A stretch of DNA of 64,000 nucleotides from Paenibacillus xylanilyticus (GTDB lineage: Bacteria > Bacillota > Bacilli > Paenibacillales > Paenibacillaceae), in NCBI RefSeq assembly GCF_013359935.1, contig NZ_JABMCB010000176.1, positions 1 to 64,000 of the forward strand. The letters are read 5' to 3'. Made by a program: the position numbers and the translations under genes. The notes under the pieces are model-generated. The model saw nothing but the letters and a program-made list of their open reading frames with translations, had not been told where the DNA came from and made no database searches. Shown here one piece after another: positions 17,754 to 26,531 of the stretch. Within the stretch, counting starts at the first letter, position 1; every line of letters starts with the position of its first letter.

Positions 17754-18083
17754 GGAGAATTCTTTGGGAAGATCACGCCGTTAAAGTGTTTATTTTAGCA
17801 GCTTAGTTGCTCTTTTCTTTTGTCATATCACAAACACTAATCTTTAAAAGGTTCATGTTTTGTTTACAATCAAATCATCCTTAGATCATGGTGATTGACT
17901 AGACTAAGGTTGTTTACTTTGTGTACAGGACTTTAGCAAGCGATTTGCATTATGTTACTAACAATTAGATCGACTGTGAACCTACACTTACATAGAGAAT
18001 TCTAAATAAGTTAACGCTCTTTTAATTGATCTTCTCTGCTGTCAGATAAGATAATAATTTCTGTTTATATGTCGTCGCAAAAG

Positions 18084-18136
18084 TTGACAAGGTAGTGATA
18101 AATAAACTACATTATGTAGGGTAACAAAATTTTAAT
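18084..18136 (+). promoter_or_regulatory. Promoter/operator module of the M23 peptidase gene (BlaI-type palindrome)
   Basis: TTGACA (18084-18089) is followed after 17 nt by CTACATTATGTAG (18107-18119), a palindrome that overlaps the -10 (TACATT), then GGGTAACAAAATTTTAAT. The layout and sequence repeat those upstream of the NlpC/P60 gene. The 145 nt between this and the start would be a long leader. Confidence 0.65.
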
Positions 18137-18293
18137 AATTTCGCCATGTCTCGAATGCAATTATTGATAATTTTAGAGTTTTTAGTAACTTTGTGGCGAT
18201 GTAGGACAAGCAGCGTTCTATCAATCATAAGGCCATTAAACTCAATGAAAGAAATAATTCAAATCTAAAATATGTACAAGGATGGGAATTAAG

Positions 18294-19574
18294 TTGAAAA
18301 AGACAGCAACTGCACTTGCAATAAGTTTGATTACAATCACAATTCTTAGTCCTGCTTATAGTCATGCAGCATCAGGCATTAGTGATATTGATAATGAGTT
18401 GGAAAAGCTCAAACAACAGTCTAATTCGGCAATATCGGAACAGGAAAAAGCTGAAAAGAAGAAGAAGGAAGCCGTTTACTATAAGCAAAAGCAAGAGACA
18501 TATTTGAAGAGCATCATGAAGCAAATAGAAAATGTAAGTAACGAGCTTGCAACTGTCTCTTACAATATTGAAACAACGGAAGAAAATTTACGCTTTACAA
18601 AAAAAGAGTTGGAAGCTGCAGAAGAAAGAATTGATGCTCGTGAGGACGTACTAGCATCCCGAGTGCGTTTGATGTACACCGATGGTACAATTTCCTATTT
18701 GGATGTGCTGTTATCATCTACTAGTTTTATTGACTTCCTTCAGCGTATGGATTCTCTGAAAATGATTGTGGACCAAGACCAGAATCTATTAGTTGAGCAT
18801 AAGAAAGATAAGCAGCTTGTTGTAGAGAAGAAGCAACAGCTTGATAGGCAGTATGCGGAACATAAGCGGCTATATGTAGAGAAGAAAGCCCACAAGACAG
18901 AGCTCGCTAGTAAGGAGCAAGAGAAGCAGAAGCTTATTCTTGGATACGAGAAAGAGATTGAAACACAAAGTGAGCTCAGTGATAGGCAAGATCAAATGCT
19001 AGTTGAAATTGCGTTAAAGCGGTCGGCACTGGTTCAAGAAAAAAATACGCTGAAAGAAGAGCAGGCTGCAAGAGCTGCAAAAGCTAAAGCAGCTGCAGAA
19101 GAGGCTGAAAGAAGAGAAAAACTACAGAAGGTTTCTAGCTCTAGCACTAAATCAAGCTCCAGCAGTTCTTCCAATGGAAGCGGAGTGTTAGGGATGCCAA
19201 TTCAAGGTGCAACCATTTCATCAAACTTTGGACCACGTGTCCACCCCATAACAGGTGAGTTAGGAAAAATGCATAATGGGACTGATTTTGCTGCTCCTCA
19301 GGGTACGAGTATATATGCTGCAGAAGATGGGGTTGTCATTATGGCAGAATGGTATGGCGGATATGGCAATACAGTTATCGTCGATCATGGGGATGGTTTA
19401 TGGACTCTATATCCTCACATTAGGGAGAACGGTATTCAAGTAAAAGAAGGTGAATCAGTATCCCGAGGTAAAAAAATCGCAGAAGTAGGTTCAACAGGGA
19501 ATTCAACAGGTCCACATCTGCACTTTGAAGTCCGTGTGAATGGAACTCCACAGAACCCATTAAGCTATTTATAG
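18294..19574 (+). CDS. Secreted coiled-coil M23 peptidase (EnvC-like murein hydrolase)
   Basis: The 426-aa precursor has a signal peptide ending near YSHAAS, a long Lys/Glu/Gln-rich coiled coil (about residues 30-275), a Ser-rich linker and a C-terminal LytM/M23 domain. Zn ligands are visible in HNGTDFAAP (H and D near 326) and HLHFEV (near 407); the usual LYAH/LYGH stretch reads LYPH. I prefer the TTG at 18294 because AAGGATGGG sits just upstream; the in-frame ATG at 18282 is inside that site. The BlaI-like palindrome at its promoter links it to the BlaI/BlaR1-like pair downstream. Confidence 0.9.
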   Translation: MKKTATALAISLITITILSPAYSHAASGISDIDNELEKLKQQSNSAISEQEKAEKKKKEAVYYKQKQETYLKSIMKQIENVSNELATVSYNIETTEENLRFTKKELEAAEERIDAREDVLASRVRLMYTDGTISYLDVLLSSTSFIDFLQRMDSLKMIVDQDQNLLVEHKKDKQLVVEKKQQLDRQYAEHKRLYVEKKAHKTELASKEQEKQKLILGYEKEIETQSELSDRQDQMLVEIALKRSALVQEKNTLKEEQAARAAKAKAAAEEAERREKLQKVSSSSTKSSSSSSSNGSGVLGMPIQGATISSNFGPRVHPITGELGKMHNGTDFAAPQGTSIYAAEDGVVIMAEWYGGYGNTVIVDHGDGLWTLYPHIRENGIQVKEGESVSRGKKIAEVGSTGNSTGPHLHFEVRVNGTPQNPLSYL

Positions 19575-19665
19575 AGCATTAGTTCAAAAGGTCTTTGCAA
19601 TGATTATTATTCGTACTAATGATAACAAGGATTACAGGTAGGAATATTTCGGATAGTAGGATAGT

Positions 19666-19712
19666 TAAAAAGTGCGTTGCAAGAGGTTGAACCTCTTGCA
19701 ACGCACTTTTTA
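19666..19712 (+). terminator. Bidirectional terminator after the M23 peptidase
   Basis: A perfect hairpin of about 22 bp (AAAAGTGCGTTGCAAGAGG with its complement) has A and T flanks suited to both strands. Confidence 0.9.
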
Positions 19713-19861
19713 ACATAGATTGGGTCATATTAATCTGAAGATTTGATTGTGATTGCTTAGTTAAATTGGCATTGAACTTTAATTAGTTTAAACTATAGTT
19801 TGTAGTTGGAAACAGAAATAGTAAATAAGAACGAAACTTTTCTGGAAGAGGTAGCTAAAAT

Positions 19862-20284
19862 ATGCGAGTAAAGAGATTCCATCTAGATGAAGAAGGTATC
19901 AATAAATTTTTTGGTTCTTTAGAAGCCAAAATTATGGAGATTTTGTGGAACAATAGCAAGATGACAATTAAACAAGTCCATGAGTTAATAAATGCAGAAT
20001 CCCCCATCTCATTGAACGCAGTCATGACGGTAATGACAAGACTGACTGATAAAGATTATTTAATAAAAGAATCAAGTGGCCGGGGAAGAACGAGATTAAC
20101 TTTTTTCTCAGCACCTACAACTAAAGAAGAATTTATTCAGGCGCAAACCCAAGCAGTCACTGATGGACTGATTGCTGACTTTGGTTCATATATGGTTCGT
20201 AATTTAATTGAAAGTTTGGACAAAGCCGACCCTGAGCTGATTCAACAACTAGAAAACAAATTGAAGGAATTAAAAAATGAATAG
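19862..20284 (+). CDS. BlaI/MecI/CopY-family transcriptional repressor
   Basis: The 140-aa protein has the family's N-terminal winged helix (SLEAKIMEILW, SLNAVMTVMTRL) followed by a helical dimerisation and protease-sensitive region. BlaI-type repressors bind TACA...TGTA dyads and are cleaved when their membrane protease partner is activated. The next gene encodes such an M56 protease, overlapping by 8 bp. Two hydrolase promoters nearby carry matching palindromes. I see no canonical dyad directly upstream of this gene, only AAACTATAGTTTGTAG-like sequence near 19787. Confidence 0.9.
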   Translation: MRVKRFHLDEEGINKFFGSLEAKIMEILWNNSKMTIKQVHELINAESPISLNAVMTVMTRLTDKDYLIKESSGRGRTRLTFFSAPTTKEEFIQAQTQAVTDGLIADFGSYMVRNLIESLDKADPELIQQLENKLKELKNE

Positions 20285-21146
20285 TTATTCGAAGATACTA
20301 ATTGACCCAAAGCGGGCTTTGTTCGTGGCGATAGTTATATGCAGTTTGGTTATTTTTCAGATGGGCTATGTTATATATCATCAGCTTCAAGATGTACCAA
20401 GTAACGATAATATAATTTTATTGCTTCAGGCTACTATTACGGATATGTTTGTGAATCATGTAACTACCGAAATGATTATCAATGCTTTTATTGCCTTTTC
20501 AGTTATAACCTTTGGGTATCAAGTATTTAATCAATATTTACGTTATATGAATATGAAGAAACTCCTTTTCCAGATGGAGAAGTTAGAGTTATCTAATGGG
20601 TATTCAGAAAAATACAACTCCCTAAAAATAAAAATAAAAGTGGTATCACATCCAAACAAAATAGCAATGTCAGCTGGATTCTTTAAATCAGACATTATCC
20701 TTTCAACGAGTCTATTAGATCAATTTAATGATGAGGAAATTAGGGCAATTATTTACCATGAATATTATCATTGTACAAAACGTCATCCCTTTTACACGGT
20801 TATTTTAAAAATATTATCTGAATGTTATATTTTTTTGCCGGTAATAAAAAAATTAGCTAGCTACTATGAAGTTGAAATGGAATTAAAAGCAGATCAATTT
20901 GTAATAAATAAAATGAAAAGTACAAGACAGATAGGAAACGTTTTATTGAGTCTGATTAAGGAACATAAAAGGGAACCGATGCTTAAAGGTGTTCATTTAG
21001 CTCATGTAGCTATAAATTATCGACTGCAACAGATTATTTATCCTAATGCCAAGCTAACTGTCCCTATTTTAGAGACACATACGATTCTCGTCTCTATGAT
21101 CACACCGATCGTTATGGGAATAATTCTGATAATCGACTGTGCCTAA
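20277..21146 (+). CDS. BlaR1-like M56-family membrane metallopeptidase, no sensor domain
   Basis: The 289-aa protein has N-terminal membrane helices and a zinc protease motif HEYYH near residue 161 followed by a downstream Glu-containing helix (EMELKADQFV), as in the M56 family. Classical BlaR1/MecR1 carry an extracellular penicillin-binding sensor domain at the C-terminus; here the protein ends after a final membrane helix, so the signal must be sensed differently. It is translationally coupled to the BlaI-like repressor, which it presumably cleaves. A cell-wall stress role is inferred from the operator-bearing hydrolase genes. Confidence 0.85.
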   Translation: MNSYSKILIDPKRALFVAIVICSLVIFQMGYVIYHQLQDVPSNDNIILLLQATITDMFVNHVTTEMIINAFIAFSVITFGYQVFNQYLRYMNMKKLLFQMEKLELSNGYSEKYNSLKIKIKVVSHPNKIAMSAGFFKSDIILSTSLLDQFNDEEIRAIIYHEYYHCTKRHPFYTVILKILSECYIFLPVIKKLASYYEVEMELKADQFVINKMKSTRQIGNVLLSLIKEHKREPMLKGVHLAHVAINYRLQQIIYPNAKLTVPILETHTILVSMITPIVMGIILIIDCA

Positions 21147-21369
21147 TATATATCTAAGTGAAAGCTTGTAACCTCATGACTTGAAGTTCTCGTTATTAAA
21201 AAGAATCGTGTGGGTGACCTCCCGAGAGTTAAACGTATGGCTACATCGGCAGATGGTGGTCCCTATCGCGAAGTAACCGTTGTGCATAGCGAAAAAAACT
21301 ATGGTGCGCCGTCATTCCTCAAAGTAAATAAACGATTTTTTTCCTTATAGAAAAATGTGTAAATTCAAG

Positions 21370-21570
21370 TTGGTGTTTCCCTGGAAACTGGAGTGAGTTA
21401 TCCCGTCGAACTAAAGATGAAAGCCATAGAAATGAGATTGGCGAGGTACCCTTGAAAGAAGTTATGAAAAAGCTGAATATACGGAATATCATATCTGAAA
21501 ACGTGGATGGGGTAAGAAGAAGTTCATCGTCTGGAGCAACCCATAGGCAAGCATTATAAACTATGGCAAG
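21370..21570 (+). pseudogene. Remnant of an IS3-family OrfA
   Basis: Pieces of a typical OrfA are readable in more than one frame: a SYPVELKMKAIEMRLA-like start near 21402, EVPLKEVMKKLNIRN near 21440 and VHRLEQPIGKHYK-like codons near 21520, with frameshifts and a small deletion between them. No intact transposase or ends are visible. Between 21147 and 21370 nothing else is recognisable. Confidence 0.5.
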
Positions 21571-21709
21571 TTGCACTCAACACAGGTTTCGATATAGATA
21601 TCTTAGGATCACTGCTTGCTTCGATCAGAAGGTTTCATAATCTTTTAATTAATGATATTTCGTACTATGTCCAATATGTAAGATGAAACCTAAACTAGAA
21701 GATATTCCT

Positions 21710-21714
21710 AATGG
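21710..21714. repeat. Candidate 5-bp target-site duplication, left (AATGG)
   Basis: AATGG occurs directly before the left inverted repeat of the Tn7-like element and again at 36627-36631 just outside the right one. Tn7-like elements generate 5-bp duplications, but a chance match is possible because the exact termini are not certain. Confidence 0.35.
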
Positions 21715-21739
21715 AGTCGCTATTTTAGCGGCTTTTTTA
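21715..21739 (+). terminator. Inward-facing terminator at the left transposon end
   Basis: GTCGCT and AGCGGC pair (one G-U) around a 5-nt A/T loop, followed by six T. It would stop transcription entering the element from the left. Its near-identical mirror image lies at the right end. Confidence 0.7.
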
Positions 21740-21812
21740 TGTTATCGGTACAAGTTCGTGTCCCGAGCCAAGGGTAAGAACTTGTACCGATTACCGATAA
21801 GGACAAGAACTT
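21740..21812 (+). repeat. Left-end TnsB-binding-like repeats
   Basis: Three copies of the box CAAGTTCTTGTCCC lie here: 21751-21764 (direct, one mismatch), 21772-21784 (inverted, diverged) and 21801-21812 (inverted). The first two form a 14-bp perfect inverted repeat, ATCGGTACAAGTTC (21744-21757) with its complement (21778-21791). Related boxes occur at the right end. Confidence 0.7.
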
Positions 21813-22120
21813 TTGATCCCATTATTTTCAATTATTTTTAGGATTGTTGTTGCGCTGATTGCGCAATTTACTGCACATAACTCAAGTTAGGCGTAGTTTA
21901 TTTGAATTTCTTGCTAATATATCGACATAGTCTCTATCTCTACAACCGTGAACACTACATAACAAAATATTATTTTAATCTTCAAATTACTCTTCAACAT
22001 AGAATGCTCCTGTTGGCGTGAATTTTCAAGGTGAACTTGAAGTTCAATATTCCTTTTGCTGAATCATGATAAAATAGATTTGTAGAGAAATTTGTTAGAC
22101 TACGACTTGAGGGGGATAAA

Positions 22121-23176
22121 ATGGAGACAGAGTTGATTTCCATAAGAGAAGAATACGAAGAACTTATTGGCCTAGCTTCCAACGCAACAGGAGTTGATAA
22201 AAGGCGCAGAGGATTTGCATTCGAGCGATTACTGTATAAGCTTTTTAATTTTGAACAACTTGAACCGCGCACAGGATACAGACCTTTGGGTGAGCAAATT
22301 GATGGCTCTATTTATCTTGACGGACGTATATATCTACTGGAAGCCAAGTGGCATGCAGAGCCACTACCAGCTTCAACCCTCTACCAGTTCAAAGGCAAGG
22401 TCGAAGGTAAGTTGGCAGGTACAATTGGAATATTTATTTCAATGTCAGGATATGCAGAAGACGCCGTTGATGCACTAGTTTTAGGTAAGACGCTAAATAT
22501 TATTTTACTCGACCAAAGAGACTTAGATGTTGCTATAGCTCGTAGTCTTGGATTTACAAATGTTCTCAAACGTAAGCTTCGTATGGCTGCTGAGGAAGGA
22601 GCTATTTATTTCCCTTCTGAAGGTGAGATCGTGACCGCTGAAAAGAAAAAACTCGTAGAGATCGATCTTCTTCATTATGACCATGTCTCAGGTGGGGTAG
22701 TGACTACGCAAGCAATTGATGCAACTACAGCTGATTTATTAATTGTATGCGAAGGTGATACTGACCGTGAAATAATTGCCCTACTGTCTGAAAGGATTCT
22801 AGGTAAAGCGGGTTCAAATCGGTCAATTAAAATTACTGTTGCAAGGGGCAAGATCACAATTCCCCGTGTAGCGAATGCTTTGTGGAATACTTTTTATTCA
22901 GAATCTAAGGTCTTAATAGTGACCGATGGTGATGATGATCCTGTTAGGACAAAAGAAATGTTGCAGAAAGGCCTCGAATTTAACGAGTGGATTGCTGCTA
23001 TCCCTAATCCTTCTATTGAAGTATGGCTTGACCTCGACGTTAGTCTGATGAAAAAATGGAGATTAGAGCATCGCCTTGAGCAATGTCGTCAAGCAGCGAG
23101 TAATTTAGAAATTGAAGAATTGCTGAAGAGAGATGAGCAGTTTGCTTTATTCCACGATGCAATCCTCGGGAAATGA
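22121..23176 (+). CDS. PD-(D/E)XK nuclease-TOPRIM fusion protein, putative defence effector
   Basis: The 351-aa protein has two recognisable parts. Residues 30-140 resemble Mrr-like restriction endonucleases: RGFAFERLLYKLF, an Asp in QIDG (near 60) and the E-x-K of LLEAKW (near 73-75). Residues 200-280 look like a TOPRIM fold: IVCEGDTDREII (Glu near 211) and VTDGDDDP (Asp cluster near 269-273), as in OLD-family nucleases. I do not know a named family with this combination. It starts behind GAGGGGGAT and lies directly upstream of Gabija within transposon cargo, which suggests a role in anti-phage defence; that is inference. Confidence 0.75.
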   Translation: METELISIREEYEELIGLASNATGVDKRRRGFAFERLLYKLFNFEQLEPRTGYRPLGEQIDGSIYLDGRIYLLEAKWHAEPLPASTLYQFKGKVEGKLAGTIGIFISMSGYAEDAVDALVLGKTLNIILLDQRDLDVAIARSLGFTNVLKRKLRMAAEEGAIYFPSEGEIVTAEKKKLVEIDLLHYDHVSGGVVTTQAIDATTADLLIVCEGDTDREIIALLSERILGKAGSNRSIKITVARGKITIPRVANALWNTFYSESKVLIVTDGDDDPVRTKEMLQKGLEFNEWIAAIPNPSIEVWLDLDVSLMKKWRLEHRLEQCRQAASNLEIEELLKRDEQFALFHDAILGK

Positions 23177-23326
23177 GAGATCTTACTAGGTGAGAACTAG
23201 GAAATACTGCTGTTATAGAACCTTTATAATTTATTCAGGTAATTAAGAAACGATAATTGAAGGCTGATGCAAAGATGTTCTCACTGCATGTATCTCGCTA
23301 ATTTTATTTTAAAGGAGTAATACATA

Positions 23327-25081
23327 ATGAAACTATCAAAAGTCAAAGTTCTTAATTTCCGTAACTTAAAATGTATTGATATCAGTTTAAATAGAATTAC
23401 GATTCTAATCGGTGAAAATAATAGTGGAAAAAGTAATTTACTAAAAGCCATCACACTTCCATTTTTAAACGACGAGGTAGGAAATTTAAGTAAAAAATTA
23501 GGATGGCATGACATAAATAATTCAGCTAAGGAAATGTATTTTAACTTTTTAAAGACAAACAAAGAACGAATAACGAACCAAGAAATAAACATAGAAGAGT
23601 TTATTAAGATTGTGCCTATAGTTACAGTAGATGTATCATTTTCTCCTGATGGATCAGACGAATATTACATACATAAATGGATTACTGCTATGGATGAAGA
23701 AGTGCCACAATACAGTATTCAATATAAATATGCTGTACAAGACCACCAAAAACTATTAGAACTAGTTACTAATATTCTGATGACGAACTCATCCATTGAT
23801 AATATTAAAATGAACCTCCTACCCATTGAGTTTTACAAATATACGATACAAGTACCTCTCACAGAAGATCCAGTATCCTTTAGTGATCTTATTAATTTCA
23901 AATATAACTCCCTCGCTGCGGAGAGAGACGATTTTTCAATTAAGAATAACCAGTTAGGTTCTAGAGCTTTAGTGAATTTATTACAAAACAAGCTTAGTGA
24001 TGAGCAGAAGGTAGCTGTAGAAAAATCTTATGAGGACTTTTTCTCAGATCTCAAGCACATCAGTAAATTAGAGGGAGTTTTTAATTGGCAAGAAGATTCT
24101 GCCTTAGAGAACGCAAAAGACTTTTTCAAAGAAATTACATTGCTCCCGAATATGCCAAGCATGGGTTCATTATTGAACAATCTAAGACTCGGTTTTGGCG
24201 AAGAATATTTGAACACTCAAGGATTAGGTTACCGTAACTTAATTTATTTGCTTGTGATGATAAATTCTTTAAAAGTACATACCGACAGTGCTTTAAATAT
24301 ATTAACAATTGAGGAGCCTGAGGCACATTTATGTGTCAGTAATGAGCATCTCCTTGGCAGTTTTTTTAATTCGATTTTGAATTCGAGTAGTAACTTACAG
24401 TTGTTCCTCTCAACACATAGCACAGAATTTGTTAATAAACTCGAATTACAAAACGTTGTTGTTTTAGCAAATGGATCTGCATTTTCTTTAAAGGACACAA
24501 TTACCTCACAAGAATTGAACTATTTAGCCAAAAAGCCTAACTTAGATTTTCTAAAGTTTCTTTTCTCTAGAAATTGCATTTTAGTAGAGGGGCCCACTGA
24601 AGAGATGCTTATAAAGGCATACCTGAGTTCTAATGCTAATTCCTTGTACGATATAGAGGTTATAGCCTTGCATAAAGGCTTCACTAAGATGTTGGACATT
24701 TGGCTTAAAATAAACCAGTATACTACCAGTAGAATAGGAATTATTAGGGATTATGATGACCAACCAAATGCACAAATAAATCATGAAAGATATAATGAGT
24801 ATTCAAACATATATGTAACGACAACAACTGAATATACTCTAGAACCAGAGTTCGTAAAGACGAGCACTAATTTTAAGAAAATGAATGAGTATTTTACTCA
24901 AAATCACGGGTGGGAGAAGTGCACAAGCCCTGAGGAGTTATCAGAACGTTGGAGATCGGCAAAAGCTTCTACTATGTTGAGGTTTTGTAGGGATTTTGGT
25001 AAAAATGAGCTTACCAATATAGTGCTACCTAAGCACATAGCTAATGTTCTTGAATTCTTAAAAAGTGGAGAGAAAAAATGA
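23327..25081 (+). CDS. gajA: Gabija GajA: OLD-family ATPase-TOPRIM nuclease
   Basis: The 584-aa protein starts with an ABC-type ATPase (Walker A ILIGENNSGKSN near residues 26-37, Walker B LTIEEPEAHL near 325-334, H-loop STHSTEF) and ends with a TOPRIM nuclease domain (VEGPTEEM near 420, RDYDDQ near 473). This is the architecture and size of GajA, which cuts phage DNA when nucleotide pools fall (known for B. cereus Gabija). GGAG precedes the ATG. It overlaps the helicase gene by 4 bp, the usual Gabija gene pair. Confidence 0.9.
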   Translation: MKLSKVKVLNFRNLKCIDISLNRITILIGENNSGKSNLLKAITLPFLNDEVGNLSKKLGWHDINNSAKEMYFNFLKTNKERITNQEINIEEFIKIVPIVTVDVSFSPDGSDEYYIHKWITAMDEEVPQYSIQYKYAVQDHQKLLELVTNILMTNSSIDNIKMNLLPIEFYKYTIQVPLTEDPVSFSDLINFKYNSLAAERDDFSIKNNQLGSRALVNLLQNKLSDEQKVAVEKSYEDFFSDLKHISKLEGVFNWQEDSALENAKDFFKEITLLPNMPSMGSLLNNLRLGFGEEYLNTQGLGYRNLIYLLVMINSLKVHTDSALNILTIEEPEAHLCVSNEHLLGSFFNSILNSSSNLQLFLSTHSTEFVNKLELQNVVVLANGSAFSLKDTITSQELNYLAKKPNLDFLKFLFSRNCILVEGPTEEMLIKAYLSSNANSLYDIEVIALHKGFTKMLDIWLKINQYTTSRIGIIRDYDDQPNAQINHERYNEYSNIYVTTTTEYTLEPEFVKTSTNFKKMNEYFTQNHGWEKCTSPEELSERWRSAKASTMLRFCRDFGKNELTNIVLPKHIANVLEFLKSGEKK

Positions 25082-26451
25082 ATATAATAGTTGCTGGAGC
25101 TGGGGCTGGGAAAACAACCTCTATGGCTAGTCATATTCTGAACCGGTTGGAAAAAGTTGAGGATGGAAAGATACTCTACGTAATTACTTACACTAATTCT
25201 GCAAAGAATAAAATTCGAGAATTGATTATTGAGAATAAAGGGATCATCCCGAAACAATTACGAATTGAAACCATCCATGCTTTCCTTCTCCATGAAGTCA
25301 TTTACCCATTTCATCATTTACTATTCGAAGGACATTTTAATAGTGTTTCATATATAAATTTACCTACAAATAGAGCATTCTCTGCTGGGAAATTAAAGGA
25401 ACTAAAACAAAATAATTATATCCACGTAGAGAAAGTGACGGAAACTGCTAAATGGATTCTGTGCAAGAAGACTGGTGACAATAGGTTAATTAAAGAGAAA
25501 CGCGAAAAAATCATCAATACCATTTCAAGATATTTAGATTGTGTTTATATTGATGAGGCTCAAGACATGGATGAACATATGACTCAGATAGTCAAACTTT
25601 TAGATAATAAAGGGTTATATATATTCTTAATTGGAGATCCGAAGCAAGATTTACGTGGTCGTAATTTTTTCTCAAATTTGGTCATACAACATCAAGAGGC
25701 GGTTGTCTATGAACCTACTAATCATAGAAGTCCACTATCACATGTTAATTTCTCGAATCATTACATTCCTTTTGAACAAAAGCAAATTCCACTATCTAAG
25801 ATAGAAGGGGAAATAAAATTTGTGCTCGAAAAAGAGATTGAATCAAGCGAAGATTTCTTTAATAACCAAAATTGGGATAGGATTTATATATATCAAAAAA
25901 ACAATCGATTTAACACTCATGAAAAAGATAAAGCTAGCAATCATAATTTGATTTTTGAACTCGAGAAACTAATTTCTAGAACAACTGATAATGAGAAAGA
26001 AAGAAAATTAATTCAGTATGAATTGCTAAAAGATATTTTCTCTAGACTAAAAGATTCCAACAATAACGAAATATTATTACTCATAGAGAAAGTTTTAAAT
26101 TTGAAATTGAACTCACAAGACAAAGCCAAGATACATGATTCATTGAAGATTGCTAATGAAAAATCCCATTCACCAGGTATTTTGGTAAACTCAATTGACT
26201 CTATAAAAGGACTAGAAGGAGAAAAGTGTTTATTCATTGTTACTACAGAAATTGCAGAGTATTTGCTTGGTATAAAAAAAGATCAGAATAAAATGATGAA
26301 TTATCTATATGTAGCGCTCACAAGATCAAAGAGAGAACTTGTGCTATTTATCACCCTAGAGGTACACCTGAAATATACAATCCAAAACTGGGAGGCCTTT
26401 CTTTCTAGTAAAAAAATAAGTAAATACATCTCAGTTCCATTAGCGCCCTAG
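25078..26451 (+). CDS. gajB: Gabija GajB: UvrD-like helicase/ATPase
   Basis: The 457-aa protein is a superfamily-1 UvrD/Rep-like ATPase: Walker A VAGAGAGKTT at residues 5-14, motif Ia YVITYTNSAKNKI, DEAQDMDE near 159, GDPKQDLRG (motif III region), SIDSIKGLEGEK (motif V) and YVALTRSKREL (motif VI). It is a little shorter than the described GajB (about 490 aa). GajB is thought to sense DNA ends and activate GajA in a supramolecular complex. It overlaps gajA by ATGA, so the two are translationally coupled. Confidence 0.9.
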   Translation: MNIIVAGAGAGKTTSMASHILNRLEKVEDGKILYVITYTNSAKNKIRELIIENKGIIPKQLRIETIHAFLLHEVIYPFHHLLFEGHFNSVSYINLPTNRAFSAGKLKELKQNNYIHVEKVTETAKWILCKKTGDNRLIKEKREKIINTISRYLDCVYIDEAQDMDEHMTQIVKLLDNKGLYIFLIGDPKQDLRGRNFFSNLVIQHQEAVVYEPTNHRSPLSHVNFSNHYIPFEQKQIPLSKIEGEIKFVLEKEIESSEDFFNNQNWDRIYIYQKNNRFNTHEKDKASNHNLIFELEKLISRTTDNEKERKLIQYELLKDIFSRLKDSNNNEILLLIEKVLNLKLNSQDKAKIHDSLKIANEKSHSPGILVNSIDSIKGLEGEKCLFIVTTEIAEYLLGIKKDQNKMMNYLYVALTRSKRELVLFITLEVHLKYTIQNWEAFLSSKKISKYISVPLAP

Positions 26452-26531
26452 GAAGATTATTTAAATAACATGAAAGGGAAAAATAGAGTAATAATTGTAC
26501 GATCAAAAAATCATACAGAGGAAGTGTTAAC

